Positions 11,762-24,181 of a stretch of DNA of 64,000 bases are shown piece after piece. The DNA is taken from positions 140,806,361 through 140,870,360 of the forward strand of contig NC_079492.1 of assembly GCF_020520425.1 (NCBI RefSeq), in the 5' to 3' direction. The position numbers were made by a program, and so were the translations under genes. The notes under the pieces were generated by a model. The model was not told where the DNA came from and searched no databases. It worked only from the letters and a program-made list of their open reading frames with translations. The DNA is from Spinacia oleracea. Taxonomy: Eukaryota > Streptophyta > Magnoliopsida > Caryophyllales > Amaranthaceae. The first letter of the stretch is position 1, and every line of letters begins with the position of its first letter.

Positions 11762-14700
11762 TCATAGCGAAAATGGCTTCCTGTATACGTCAAATCCTTC
11801 ATTGGCAGATAATTGTGGTTCCTGCACCGGAGCAAAAACGTTACTACTTGAAATACTACACATAATCCACCCTAACATAGGAGAAGGCGGAAACTGTAAA
11901 TGTGGTCATATGTTATTATATACCGAGTTTAAGTTTACAGAGTATCACTGTAAGGTGGATCGATACAAAAAGGTTGAAAATACTAAATTCATGTACCTTA
12001 CTGTTGCCGAATCCCTAAAGTTGGGAAAAGTAACAATGTTATGTAATTTGCATGAAAAGGAAAGGTGAATATTGCTAGATTTGCTAGTGGTTATAACTTA
12101 TAAATTATAACCCCTTCAATTGCTAACGAGATGGGAACTTCTACCTATGTTACTCTCGATGATCTGTGCAGAATGGCTAAAGAGAAAGGAACTACCAAAA
12201 CCGCTGCAAGTAAAAACCATACTAAACTTCAAGATCGAAAAGGTGACCAATCTTTAGTTCCATCCAAGCAATTTGGTTTGTTTAGAGGAAACAAGACCAA
12301 GAAGGTGCAGCAAAAATCGAATGAAGATATTTCTACGAAAAACTAAGGCAACAGAGCTAAGAATATCAAGTGCTACAAGTGCCAAGAGATAATCCATTTA
12401 TCAAAGTGAATAGCGGAATAAAAGGGTGATGAGTCGAATGATTGGCGTCATCATGAACAACAAGAGGAAGAAAAGAAAGAAAGGGAGGAAGAACTTTAGA
12501 AACATAAGGCTTTGGTTCCATCGAAATTGCTTCATGCAAATCTAAACCTTTCTATGGAAAACCAAAATTTTTTGATCCAAGAGTAAAGGGTGGAAACAGG
12601 AAGGGATTCAGTCATTGGTAGTTGTGTTCTTGACCTTGTAGGCATGTACTAATGTAGTCTACTAAAGCTTTGTTTAATGGTTAAATAATTCCTAATATGA
12701 CTCATTATTCTAAAGTACACAAGCTTCTATGGTTAATAGGAAATACCAAAGTTGAGGTCAAGAAGCAGGATAGGATCAAATATTAAAAAAGCAGTTTATT
12801 TTCCATTTTGACATTCGAAAAACAAGCAAGAAGAAGAGTTATGTGGGAACAAGTATTTGAAAGATGTATCCGATATTTTTGTGGGTAACTTGACAGTTAA
12901 TGCGACAAAAAAACAGGAACATGATTCCTTTTTCCTTCACGATAACAACAAAGAACATATATGTGGATTCCCATATTGTTGGGTGTAAGTATTGGATTGA
13001 TTTGGCATGTGGATTAGCATGAAATATCACTTGGGTGCCAAGGTCAAATTCCGCGTGCAAGCTGGATAATAGAAAGAAGAGCAGCAACTCATCCTGACAC
13101 CGCGATGGCATAGGCTAAATGGATGTGAATTAGTAGGCTCTGCACAGGCGTGTCATGGGATGTATGGATGTGCATCAGGTTCAGACACCTTAATTCATAC
13201 ACTTGTGTGGAAATAATTTTAGGATCTTGTTTTACCGACTTTGCTTTGCTTATTTTCGACAGTTTTGAGGATGAATCAGATCTTTAAGGATCTAGAAGGC
13301 CTTGATCTCATTTCAGTTTATTTTCTTTCATATAGTCCGTTTCCAAAATAAATAAATATCCTTTGTTTTAGGCCTACAACAGTCCTAAACTCCTCAGTAG
13401 AAATAATATCAGGGGTGCAAGTCTTGTTTACGAGTAACAATTAAAAATTACTCCGTATATGGCAAATTAGTTTGGCTTTCTTCTTTACTTGTGTGAGTGA
13501 AGCGAATTCTTAGAAACAATTGCATTAGTGAGTGAAGGTAGTGTAAGGTGTTGTTTGGTTCACATAGGAAGTAGAATTTCACATGAAATGCAAATTCATA
13601 GGAAATGAGTTCCTTAATTAAATTCATGGGAACTTCCTAAAGTTGTTTGGTTAATAATGTGGTAAGCAAATTCCTCATTTTATGGGAAGTTGAAATTCCA
13701 AGGAAGTTTCACTTCCCCCATTTCATCAAAATTTTGTCAACCAAAACAACTCACAGACTTTGCAATTCCTAACAATTCTAACTTCCCATGTTTTTGTATG
13801 CCAACCAAACAACACCCTAAGTTTTATTTTAGAATTATTCAGCTAGGTAGGCAATCAAAACCTACTTGAAGATTCCATACCCAATCTGAATTCAAGGTGA
13901 GTGAATCCTAGATATTAGGATAGGATTTCTTACATACTCCGTATTCAATTATTCATATATACTATGTTAGACGAGAAAATTTATTTACACCTACAAAATA
14001 GGTATGTTATTGTCAAATAAGTAAAGCAGATAACGATTGTTTCTCTGATAATAATGACGGAAAGGAACTCATACCTGTCTCAAACCAGCACCACTTCCTC
14101 CAGTCAATAGCATGGTAAGAAGAGATGTAACGACACCACCACCACCTCCAGAAGTAGTATCAGTATTACGAATAGCAGCACGCATAGCATTAAGAATGCT
14201 CCCGTAAGTACTTGCATGTCCTTTCTCAATTGCCTGGATGAAACAGTAAGTCATTGCTCCTGTTGACGTTACCTTAGATAAAGCCTGCATACCAAATATT
14301 TTGTAACTTGAGTAATACTCCACTTTTTCACTCTTATATATTCTAATGAAGTTCATTGAACTTCGAAACAGATTCAAGCATGTGCTTCTTACCGAAGTAT
14401 CAGCAGATGTTTGATTGTCGTCACAGCCACTGAAGGAAATTACCTCGCCACCACTAGTACCTTTCCATCTACCTGATCTAGGGCGATGGTCCTCCCATAC
14501 ATACTGCCCACTCCTGCCATAATAGACTAGTTAGATATACCATTTATTTTGGGATGGTTTTCATTATACATGTCATAAACATATGGCTCCTTTACGTTCT
14601 ATTTACCACACATTAAACGGCCTATAATGCTAACAACAACTTTTGTGTAAGACAGCCTTACCGAAAAGACCGCTTTGGTTGCTTAACTAATTGGTTCTAT

Positions 14701-17120
14701 TGCTTAACTAATTGGTTTCAGTGCTTAACTAATTAGTTGCAGTGCTTACTAACTTAACTTATATGACACCAAGATGGTATTTTGTGTAAGACTGCCTTAT
14801 ATAAAAATTTGTATAGTGCTAAAGCCTTTTTGGACTTGAAATTTACCCCTCAAATTCAAACCTCCAATCTCCTAAAGTCTAGTTAATTAGGATGTTTCAG
14901 CGGTAAGAATACAATCAACACAGTGGTAATTGAAATTCAAGTCTTGTCAAACTATTGCTAAGTTTTTTTTTTCTAATTGCAGGCGATATTCGGAAAACTG
15001 AAACAAACAGGTAGTAAACAAAAAAAAAACTTAAAGTTGGAGGTGGAGGTGGAGGTGGCTTCCAAGCAAGAGCAGAAGGACTAACCCATTCATCCTACAA
15101 AGAAATGGCAAGTCCAACATAGTGCCACTATGGCAAGCATCAATAATAGCATGAAGTTTAGCACCACGAGGAAGAGGTTTAACAAGCGTGTCATTGATCT
15201 CATCATCTACGATCATCCCTTTAGTGACAAAGTCCAAGGGACAGAGAGTCTCGTCATAGCCATCCACTTCATCTCCGTTGTAGTTCCTCTGCTGTGAACC
15301 ATGCCCAGAGTAGTGAAATACTAGCGAGTCACCTGCACGACATCCTGCTACAAGCCAAGCCATTCCCATCCTAATATTCTGTTTCGTAGGAATCCTGTAT
15401 GGATCTCGTTCTTCTTCTGCAAAGTAGCTTTCAAACGGGGAATCAGATTGTGAACTGTTAGCAATCTTAGCATTAATTGCTACATATCAATTTCCCCATT
15501 AGGTAAAGTAATTCACATGCTCAAAATTACTGCCTTATTGTAATGACAAAGGGAAACAGTGGTGCAAGAAGCAACTTAATGTGTCAAAGGCAGGCAAACA
15601 GCTTTCTGAAATGCCGGAGAAGATTACAAGTAATCAAACGAAAAACTTACAGCAGGTATCACACACCAAGAACTTGAAATATCAATATGCCTTTGCTTGA
15701 CTCCACCGGAGTTTCTAGGAGAGATATAAATGATACTTTGTAACATTTGAATAGAAACTAATAACCCTCTTTTTAAGATCCTACCAGGATAAATGCCAAT
15801 CAGGAGGAATGAAAACATAACATAAATGTACACCTTGTCGTCGAACAGATAGATAAATGGAAGAAAAATCCACAAACATTACAGTACTTTAGTAATGTGT
15901 GGATACTCCATCTTAATGATCTTCCATAGCGAAAATGATAAAGGTCGCAACATGCAACCTTTTAGCCGTGTCACAATTGATATGTTTATGTGTCATGATT
16001 TAAATTGGAAACTAAAAAAATATTCTAATTTGTTACATAAAACTAGAAAAATCTTAATATTCTAATTTGTTTCCTTTTTCATATCGACTACCTTATTTAC
16101 GTATTTTCATAGTAAAATATTCTAATAACGCATAAACTACGTGACACCTATATGTACCGATTAAACTCCGACACATAAAATTGCGGCAACTAAATGTTGT
16201 CCTAACTTGGGACCTTTACCATCACACCATCCATAGACCCCCCAGTAATCACAATTCTATAACCTGACGAACAGACATTGAACCCTTGAGTTAAAACTTC
16301 TCTATCTACCAAATAAGCCAAACAAGTTCAAGACACTTTCAGCATTTTAATTACCAATGTATTCTTTCAGCAATTTTCAAAGAATCAAATTTTCTTTTTG
16401 CAAACAATCGGTTTCTGAATTCTTCCCTTAAATTGTTCAATCAATACACCTACTCCGCAATCAATTAAATTAAACAATAATTGATCAGAATTTCTCTCCC
16501 CCCAAAAAAACCTACAATTGATCAGAGTTGAAATCAAAATTTAAATGATCAAATGAAAAACCCCCCAACAAAACACGAAACTACCAAGAATTGAAAACAC
16601 CCAGAAAAAAGATTAAAAAGAGGGAAAATTAGCATCCAATCAAATGAACAATTCCAAGAAACACAAAATTGCCAAAAATAGAAAAAACCCAGAAAAAAAT
16701 AAAGCACGGAGTAAAATAAAATGAGGGATAAAGAGTGATACCAGTGAGCATAAGGATCTCATTTTCTGGGAATTTGAAGCGATGAATAAGCAAATACTTC
16801 ATACACTTTGCATCATTTATACAACCCTTTAGCTCATATCTGGACTTCCTGTATGTAATCCCAACAATCAACGCCTTCTTCCGCCCTGTTGAAGACGGCG
16901 GTGCACGACCTCCTCCGTGGTAAGAAGAAGAAGAAGAGGAAGGCGGCGCCGCCGGAGCACGTGGTGGTGGAGGGTAGTAGGAATAAGGAGGAGGAGGGAG
17001 TGAGCGGGGATCAGGACGGATATGGGTGATGGCGCGGCAAAGGGCACAGCGGATTGAGGTGGCTCCTGGTGGGAGTTGTAGTGGGGTCTTGCAGTTTGAG
17101 CAGTCAACTAACAATGGCAT
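11762..17120 (-). CDS. MC1: Type I metacaspase, MC1-like (five exons, 366 aa)
   Basis: Exons read by eye on the minus strand: 17120-16742, 15416-15086, 14513-14393, 14284-14075, 11821-11762; all GT-AG with consistent phases. Type I metacaspases are Ca2+-dependent cysteine proteases cutting after Arg or Lys; Arabidopsis MC1 promotes hypersensitive cell death. The N-terminus has an LSD1-type zinc finger (two CxxC pairs, about residues 8-30), then a Pro/Tyr/Ser-rich prodomain to about residue 80. The p20 part carries the catalytic His in FHYSGHGS (about His165) and Cys in DACHSG (about Cys221). The p10 part contains TSTGAMTYCFIQA and GGVVTSLLTMLLTGG. The last exon encodes only 19 residues plus stop, ending YRKPFSL, and lies 2.25 kb beyond exon 4. 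The total length is almost that of AtMC1. Orthology to MC1 rather than MC2 or MC3 is inferred from remembered similarity. Confidence 0.92.
12131..12600 (+). pseudogene. Decayed retroelement gag fragment in metacaspase intron 4
   Basis: An interrupted plus-strand frame starts MGTSTYVTLDDLCRMAKEKG. It runs through a Lys-rich segment into a zinc-knuckle-like KCYKCQEIIHLSK whose last Cys is replaced by a stop, then a charged stretch with further stops. This looks like the end of an LTR-retroelement gag. Similar debris may extend to about 13110. It is antisense to the metacaspase intron that contains it. Confidence 0.5.
13547..13817. mobile_element. Tourist (PIF/Harbinger) MITE in metacaspase intron 4
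   Basis: Inverted ends are GGTGTTGTTTGGTT on the left and AACCAAACAACACCC on the right. Flanking TAA occurs on both sides (13544-13546 and 13818-13820), the three-base target of PIF/Harbinger elements. It is about 270 bp with no coding frame. Confidence 0.85.
14675..14762. repeat. Short tandem repeat in metacaspase intron 2
   Basis: Three to four copies of a 26 bp unit containing 'tgcttaactaattggtt'. It is bounded by similar 'ttttgtgtaagac' words at about 14640 and 14773. Confidence 0.6.
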
Positions 17121-17442
17121 GCTGTTTTTTTAGGATGGAACTTTTATGTGGTCAGACTTTCTTCGATTTACGCGTAGTCGGTCTTATTACAGAGCAGAAA
17201 TGGTGGAAGAAAGAAAGGAAGAGAAGAGGTGATGAAAATTGAAGAAGATGAAGATGAAGATGGTGGGAGGGGAGAGTCAACCGGAAGGAAGGTGAGAAGG
17301 AGGGAACAAGTTTCCAAGCTCCAACTAACCACCTTAAAGTGGAAGTTTTGGTTCCAAATGATGTCGTGTTTTTGTTCTACACTTTATGGCATTTTGTTCC
17401 TTTGTTGGCCGATACGGTCAAATACCATTCTAACATGACTTC

Positions 17443-19235
17443 AGCTATGTAATATGTACGACTGTATTGAGAATTTGACCTATGTTTTGTTCCGTTCTAA
17501 ACTTATTTATCCAATAAAAATAAACTTATCTTGGGCTTAAAAAACAAAGACAAAGGGCGATGAACCTATGATAAAGGTAGCAAATTGTAATAATATTTAG
17601 TTGTCATAATTTTACGTGTTGGAGTTTAATTGGTACCTAATACATATAGGCGCCACATAGGCTATGCGCCATCGGAATATTTTTAATATCAATGTAATAT
17701 TTTTACTATGGAAATGTGTAAATAAGGTATTCGATATAAAAAAGAAAATAAATTAGATTATTACGGAGTAATATTATTCACCTTTTTTTAAAACATGTAT
17801 AATAGATTATATCATTTAAATCATGACATATAAACATGCAATGTCATCAATGTGACACGGTTTAAAGATAACATGTTACGACATTTATCATTTAAAAAAA
17901 TATATTATAATAACACTTATTTTATTAGGTGGAACAAAACGTAAGTCTGAGATGCAGATACGATAGCTAATCAAATTCGACATGTAAATATTTCAGAATG
18001 GCGAATCTCACAGTCGACCATCGGCCCAACTTAATTTGATAACAATCGACACAATACCAATTAAGTCATATACGTTATTGAAAGCGATGGTGGGAAAAGC
18101 CGTTTAGGATGACAAATTCCAGTTTCGATTCAGGGCACCCTAACTTTTTGCTCACCTTCAACCTTAGTCATGAGTCATGACTCATGAGCAAGATACTCTT
18201 CAATGACCCATAAATTGATTCAAACCAAACCCGATATTTACCACGTATTTATTAGTCCAGTCCAGCCCAGCCCAGCCCAGCCCAGTTAACCCCTTCTCGA
18301 TCCAAAAAATAAGGCCCTTTGAATGGTTGGTAGAGTGGACACATTACATGTAAACGTATGGATGGGAATGGGAAGTATGCTGTGTGGCCCAGCCCATAAG
18401 AATAATTAAAAGCTCTGCCTCCAATCAATACTAAGTTACTAACTATGAGATCGTGACCATATTAGAAAAATTTGTGTGTGTTTATTTTCTTTTTATTCCT
18501 TTCTTTATCTTGGTAGACTAGTAGGTAAGAAGAGTTACGTTGCTTATCCCGAAAAAAAATGTGTTCGTGGGAAAACCTCCATTATATTCTTGTGTTTATA
18601 TTCATGTACTTTCTGTTTTTGTTTTATCATCAATATACCTCATGTCCTCATGGCTCAAGCCTCATGCATTATGTATTGAAAGTTTGATGATTTAAGCTTA
18701 TGACAAAAAAAAAAAGTTTGATGATGAAATTGAAAGTGGAACGATCAAAGCTCAAAGTAGGCATAATGTGACGTCATACTCAACTTGGTCATTCAATTTA
18801 TTTATCTATTCATTTTTAAAAGATATTTTATTTTTCTTTTTTAACCGAGCGTGTACATCTTGTTATAGTTGTTAGTTAAAATTAGAAGGTGACGAAAGAT
18901 GAAATAAAATTAATTAAACTAAATAATTAACGAAACTAGCTAATTTTAATTAGTTAGCAATAGTAGTAGTACTCTAGATATAAAATTGGGGTACTTAATT
19001 ACCTCCATAATTATGAAATTCCTGCCTAAATTACAATTATTATTTCTCTAGTAAAATTTAAGCCAAAAAACTGAAGAAACTTCATAAAGTAAAAAAAAAA
19101 AAAAAAAAAACTAGTTAAGTACTACTACTCCATTCATATAAAATCTTATGACCCCGGCAAAATCATGGGCAGGGTGGCAGGGTGCTACTTCCCAAAAACA
19201 CGATTAATTATATACTCTCCGCGCTACATAAAATT
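17443..19235. other. Metacaspase 5' flank to ABCG14 3' flank; no gene seen
   Basis: The region is AT-rich. Two palindromic 'tcatgact' words occur at about 18165-18187. A (CCAGC)-type run of about five units lies at 18257-18286. An A run precedes the ABCG14 3' end at about 19091. No coding region or RNA gene was recognised. Confidence 0.5.
18257..18286. repeat. CCAGC microsatellite
   Basis: Tandem CCAG(C)CCAGCC units in the spacer between the metacaspase and ABCG14. Confidence 0.7.
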
Positions 19236-22200
19236 TTACCTCATACGTATTCGTTGAAGTGCTAAGTAAGCAATTACTCTATATCCAATCAACATTAGTG
19301 CCAACACACAAACATCCATCCACAAATTAGTGAGGCCCATTGATTTAACGGCAGGAACATCAATAACTCTGCAGTAGTCCCATTTTCCCATCTTTAAGCA
19401 AGGGTACGTATCATTTTCTTGGTATTGTACACCAAGTAGCAACTTGTAACAATAGTAACTATAACTCAAGTACTTTAGCCACACAATGAAAGGAGGGATT
19501 TGTTGAACATAGTAGCCGCCGGCGATTAGGAACACGAGGGTTGTAACCGAGGCCAAGGTGGTCGCCGGTTTGATGTCCATAAGTATGGCGCCGATTGCGA
19601 GCCCTAGGCTTTGTGCAACAAGGACATTGTAAAGGACAACAACTAGGGATAGTATAAAAATGTATGGGTTTGCCTTTAGTCCACCCATCCAATATATTAT
19701 GAACACAAAGGCCGTTGGCAGGGCTAACTCCAAGGGTAAATCTCCTATTGTTCTTGCTAAGAAGTATGAAGAGAGTTTGTACATTCCCGAGGTGCGTTCT
19801 TTGATTAACATTCTTCGCTCTTGTGGAAAGGTGAAAACCGCATTGTATAAGGGGTAAAAACCCCAAAATACGGAAAAGAAGAAAATTAAGGCAACCTGCA
19901 CGATATTACATAAAGATATTAAATTTCGTAAGATAAATAAGTACTTAAATGATTGTACAATTTACTTTGAGGCAATGCAGACGACGTTAATGCTAAACTG
20001 ACGTGTTTTAAACATAAGTGTACCAGCGTAGGCGCGTACGTGTTTTTAACACGGGAGCACCATCCTCGGTGCTCCCTGAATTGGCGCACCCGCGCACCAT
20101 TGCCACCATAGAATAATTTGCAGAGAATTGAAAGGTAAATAAGAAGCACCTTATCAAAAGTTCAAATCATATCATGTAGTACTATACTTTATATCTCGAA
20201 CAACTTTCACTTCTTAACTTAGAAAAAGTAACTTTTTTCGTACATTTTACCTTTTTATTCCCACTTACAAAGTTAACAAAAGTACATCACTTCAGTAGGT
20301 AATTTCCAATCACATGCAATTTCATTAGTATTCACAAATTGCCTAAAAAGTGAAGAGCTAAAATGAAAATCGATATTAGCTAGTTACGTAGTATATACTT
20401 AAGAAATAAGTTTACAAGATTAGCATCTTATAACTATACTGATAATTTTGTTTACTGTACTAATTAGAAAACAATAGTTAAAGTAAAAAAATTTGGACCA
20501 CAAATTTTTGTCATATTAGATTGAGGTACCTAAATTATTATTTTATGTGTGAACTGTGAAAGGAGGTAAGGTGAAGGTCATAAGAGGGGATGACGTGAAA
20601 AATCCCTCCTATAATTAAGTTGGTGAGATTCGACTCGTAGTTTACAAATCTCCCACCTAAATTAGTTAGGGAATAGTTAGGTTATGTTCTGTTTATCTTT
20701 TTTCCGCTTATAAATTTAAATAAAATCAAATATGTTAAGTTCAGTTACGGAGTAGATAGAGATCACGTCAAACCTCCTATCTCAATAGAAATTAAGCAAT
20801 AAAAAGTAAAATTAATTAAGAGGAAGCTTACTCTATCTTCAATGTGGGATTCTGGGGTGTGCCACCATAGGAGCCCACCAAGTGTTGCTACACTTAAGAC
20901 TTGAAAGATTCTGAGCCTATTAAATGCTTCAAATCTCCTTTCTTTCATTCCTCTCTGTAGCAATACTTTGAATTGATGCCACCAACTTGTGCACCATTGT
21001 TCTCCTCTTATGTCTTTCCCTAATTAATTAACATAATAATAATACTTTATCATTAGATAACATTTATAATTATTGCTCATGTCAAACCAAAAACATAGAT
21101 AAAGACCGAACATTGTTAGTGTTATTTAACATTATTTGTCCAAGTGTCAGACTCGATTATATATGTACGTTATGAAATATGAAATTAATTAGTTATTTTC
21201 GGTTCCATACATATGAAGTGAGCGTTGATTAAGTGTCCTATTTACCCTGATTGTAGTGTTTGAGGATCTGACACAAGTGTTTGAAGTGTAATGAAAAGTG
21301 GGAGTAGCATAGGCAGCTGCTAGCTAGACAATATATTGTGTAGTTCCTGTTCATTATTATAATACTATATATGCAAAACAACTAGCTAGGTCTTAAAATC
21401 AATTGAGGTTGGCATGCGTGGTTAAGGGTCTCTTGCTTCTTAACCAAGGTCTTGGGTTCGAGCCTTGAGTATGAAAAATATCTCAATTGGGAGGAATGCT
21501 GCCGATTGAGATATCCATCCAAACTCCCGCAGGAGATTAGTCCACTCGTCAAAGGCGGTGGGAACTCCTCGTAGTAGAACAAAAAAATTGAAATTAAAGG
21601 GTGTGGGTTTATACTTGTTGTGTTAGAACCATCTTTCTTCCAAGAATTAGTAGCCGTCTCCAAATTGCAAAGTTCAGCCTTCAATGTTGTTGATATGTTC
21701 TTTTCATAGGCACAAATAAGAGCTTCCCTCACTTGTTTCTTCTCTTTCTCCATGTTCTCACCTTGTTCCATTGCATGCTTCGACTCCGGCCCGATTCCTA
21801 AAAAAAAAAAGTATATTAAAAAAATAAGAAAAAGTTGAAAGAAAAAGATTAACTTTAAGCACAACTTGCTAATATTGTTACTTAGTACTTTTTAAATATG
21901 ATTTCTAGCATAATTATGACTGTCAAGCATTACTTAGACAATCCTAGTTAAGTAAAAAGTGAAGCAAGTAAAGGTGGAAAATAAAATGTTAGACTTAATA
22001 ATCATGATGGTTGTGTATACAAGTTTTAATTAAATTAATATGAAACTAATTAAGGTTAATGAGAGTTTATCATGATGCTAGCAAATTGTTAACCTTAGCA
22101 CATACTCCCTCCGTTCCAAAATGTTTGTTACATATTCCTTTTAGGTTGTTTCAAAATGTTTGTTACATGGGGGAATCTTTCCTTTTATAAACTTATTATA

Positions 22201-22764
22201 ATATTATTTTTTGTGCCAACTTTTAATTTTAATTGGTCCAATTTTTTCAACCCATTAAATTTCTTTACAATTTCCCAAGTATGTTAAGTTAGCAATCTTT
22301 GTGCTTTTCCATTATTGGTTCATTTTGATAAATAAAACAATCTTATTGGTTGTTGTAATTATTAGTGGATTGAGGTTTTACTTGGTTTATTTTTTTAATA
22401 AAAAACCAAAAGAATCTTTATTATACGTTAATAAATGTGCAAAAGTCCAAACGTAACAAACATTTTGGAACGGAGCGAGTAATAAAACGGGTGGGGTCAT
22501 CTTTTGAAGGTTAGTGGGCTAGTCCTAATTCCTTCTTCCACTTCCACATTTGTAAGTAAAGTTACAATGATGAATGATCATTCATGATCACTTCCACCAC
22601 TTTGAGGATAGTATAGTAGGCCATAAAGCTTACCCCAATCATAATTGAAGTACTATTAAAATTATTGATTCCCCACTTTTCTTTTTAATATCAGCTTTAA
22701 TTGTTAAGATTAGATGAGTAATTGTCTTAAACAATAATTCCATTTATTTAACTTAGTTTTTTTT

Positions 22765-22804
<40 letters not shown>

Positions 22805-24058
22805 GTGTGGAGAGAGTCCCAACATGAAAATGACGTAGACGAGATTTGATCTGCATGGATACCACTCCCATGATTTTAACAAACTAAACTATACAATTTG
22901 TAAATCAAAGTTTATGTTAGCTTACCACTAGCAAGGTCGAGGAGGAGATCGGCGGGATTAATTGTTAAGGAGGTAGAGAATCCGTTAGAGGAGAAATATT
23001 CCAGAGCGGAGGAGGCAGACCCATAATAAATAGGCCTGCCCTCGGATAGAAGAACCACCTTGTGGAACATGTGGTAAAGACGGCTAGACGGTTGGTGGAT
23101 AGTGGTGATGACGGTCCGTCCACCCTCAGCAAGGCCCTTGAGGGTGGTCATGATCCTCAACGCCGTGGTTGAATCCAATCCCGAAGTAGGTTCATCTAAC
23201 AACATCAAGCTTGGGTTAATCAACATCTCTTGGCCTATGCTCACTCTCTTTTTCTCTCCACCCGAGATGCCCCTTACTAGTGGGCCCCCAATCATGCTAT
23301 TCCTAACACGGGTTAGGCCCAACTCAGCTACCACGCGTTCTACCTGGCCCACTTTAACTTCGTGGGCCAGGGAACTTGGTAGCCTTAAAAGAGCAGTAAA
23401 CAATAGTGTCTCAAATACAGTGAGGTGAGGGTATAAGACATCGTCTTGAGCTACAAAGCCTGTCCGTCTCTTAGTCACACCGGAGAATGGTTGGCCGTTG
23501 TATGTGATTTTACCGCTCAGTAACTTTCCACCAATCCTTCCACCGAGAGCGGTAAGTAGGGTGGTTTTACCGCTTCCTGATGGGCCCAGCATGGCTAATA
23601 TTTCTCCAGGACATACCACTCCACTTACCCCATTTAGAATGGTCTTTTCCTTGCATTTTTCACCTTGCAACTTAACCTTGTACACCACCTCCTCAAACTA
23701 AAATAAATTAACCAAAAAAAGAAAATTAGGCTTAAAAAATGTTTAGTAGTAACATAATCAAATCAAAGATGTTCTAAAGATATACTCCCGTCTCTTTTTG
23801 TTCTTCAGTAAAAAAAAGTCAAACTAGGAAGAACAAACAGAGACGGATAGAGTATAAAGTTGTACATATTTTTTTTTTAGTACGTAACGTGTTAAGAGAG
23901 TCTGTTTCCAAAAAACCCGAAAGAAAGATAAAATGAAAAACCTTTAACGCGATAGGGAAAACGGGCTCCAACATGGTGGCGGGAAGATCTTGAAGGGTGG
24001 TTATAATGTTATTGCAGCCGTTATTAGGCTTTTGAGTTATTATGCAGTTGAATGGCAT
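19236..24058 (-). CDS. ABCG14: Half-size ABC transporter, ABCG14-like (five exons, 639 aa)
   Basis: Exons read by eye on the minus strand: 24058-23942, 23697-22926, 21797-21615, 21019-20832, 19895-19236; all GT-AG with matching phases. ABCG14 in Arabidopsis is a plasma-membrane half transporter that loads root-made cytokinins for transport to the shoot. The N-terminus MPFNCI resembles that of AtABCG14. The nucleotide-binding domain has Walker [10 protein letters not shown] (77-85), a Q-loop FVAQDD, the signature ISGGEKKR (about 183-190), Walker B LMLLDEP (203-209) and the H-loop THQ-type His240. The C-terminal exon holds the membrane domain, with [20 protein letters not shown] and the [18 protein letters not shown] loop. 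The length is close to 648 aa in Arabidopsis. No lesion was seen. Intron 2 contains a Stowaway MITE and intron 3 a SINE. Assignment to ABCG14 over ABCG9/21 rests on recalled sequence. Confidence 0.93.
20053..20076. repeat. Perfect 9-bp hairpin in ABCG14 intron 4
   Basis: GGGAGCACC and GGTGCTCCC form a perfect inverted repeat with a 6-base loop. It sits inside a locally GC-rich patch (about 20020-20105) of an otherwise AT-rich intron, probably part of a small old insertion. Confidence 0.6.
21400..21596 (+). mobile_element. tRNA-derived SINE in ABCG14 intron 3
   Basis: A-box-like TTGGCATGCGTGGTTAAGGG is followed about 35 bp later by a B-box-like GGGTTCGAGCC. A 3' body ends GTAGTAGAAC followed by seven A. 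This is the layout of a Pol III-derived SINE. A clear target duplication was not found. Its A-run end lies about 20 bp from the exon 3 splice donor (21614-21613). It is antisense to the transporter. Confidence 0.65.
22105..22479. mobile_element. Stowaway MITE in ABCG14 intron 2
   Basis: The ends are CTCCCTCCGTTCCAAAATG and the complement CATTTTGGAACGGAGCGAG. TA is found on both sides (22103-22104 and 22480-22481). The left inner 'caaaatgtttgttacat' word is duplicated about 35 bp further in. Confidence 0.85.
22757..22801. repeat. Long poly(T) tract in ABCG14 intron 2
   Basis: About 44 bases that are T except for one A, near the 5' end of the intron in gene orientation. The length may be unreliable in an assembly. 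Confidence 0.8.
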
Positions 24059-24172
24059 ATATAGCTTTTGTAGTGTTCTTTAATTTAAATTTAGAGAGAA
24101 TAAGAGAAAGAGAGAGAGAGAGAAAGAAGATTGGTGTTGGATGCCCAAAGTGAAGAGAGGGACGGATGTAAG

Positions 24173-24181
24173 TATATATAG
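24173..24181 (-). promoter_or_regulatory. Probable TATA box of the ABCG14-like gene
   Basis: CTATATATA on the minus strand lies about 115 bp upstream of the ATG. It is followed by a CT-rich leader (CTTTCTCTCTCTCTCTCT) typical of plant 5' UTRs with a Y patch. A transcription start near 24145 would fit. The position is the only evidence. Confidence 0.5.

Noticed and set aside
11685..12068. 127-codon plus-strand frame
   Set aside because: It runs antisense over the real last exon of the metacaspase and continues into intron sequence; no recognisable protein.
16868..17438. Frames of 62-79 codons on both strands at the metacaspase start
   Set aside because: Shadows of exon 1, or low-complexity upstream purine-rich sequence.
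23102..23701. Plus-strand frames of 67-108 codons over ABCG14 exon 2
   Set aside because: Antisense shadows of the strongly conserved nucleotide-binding domain.
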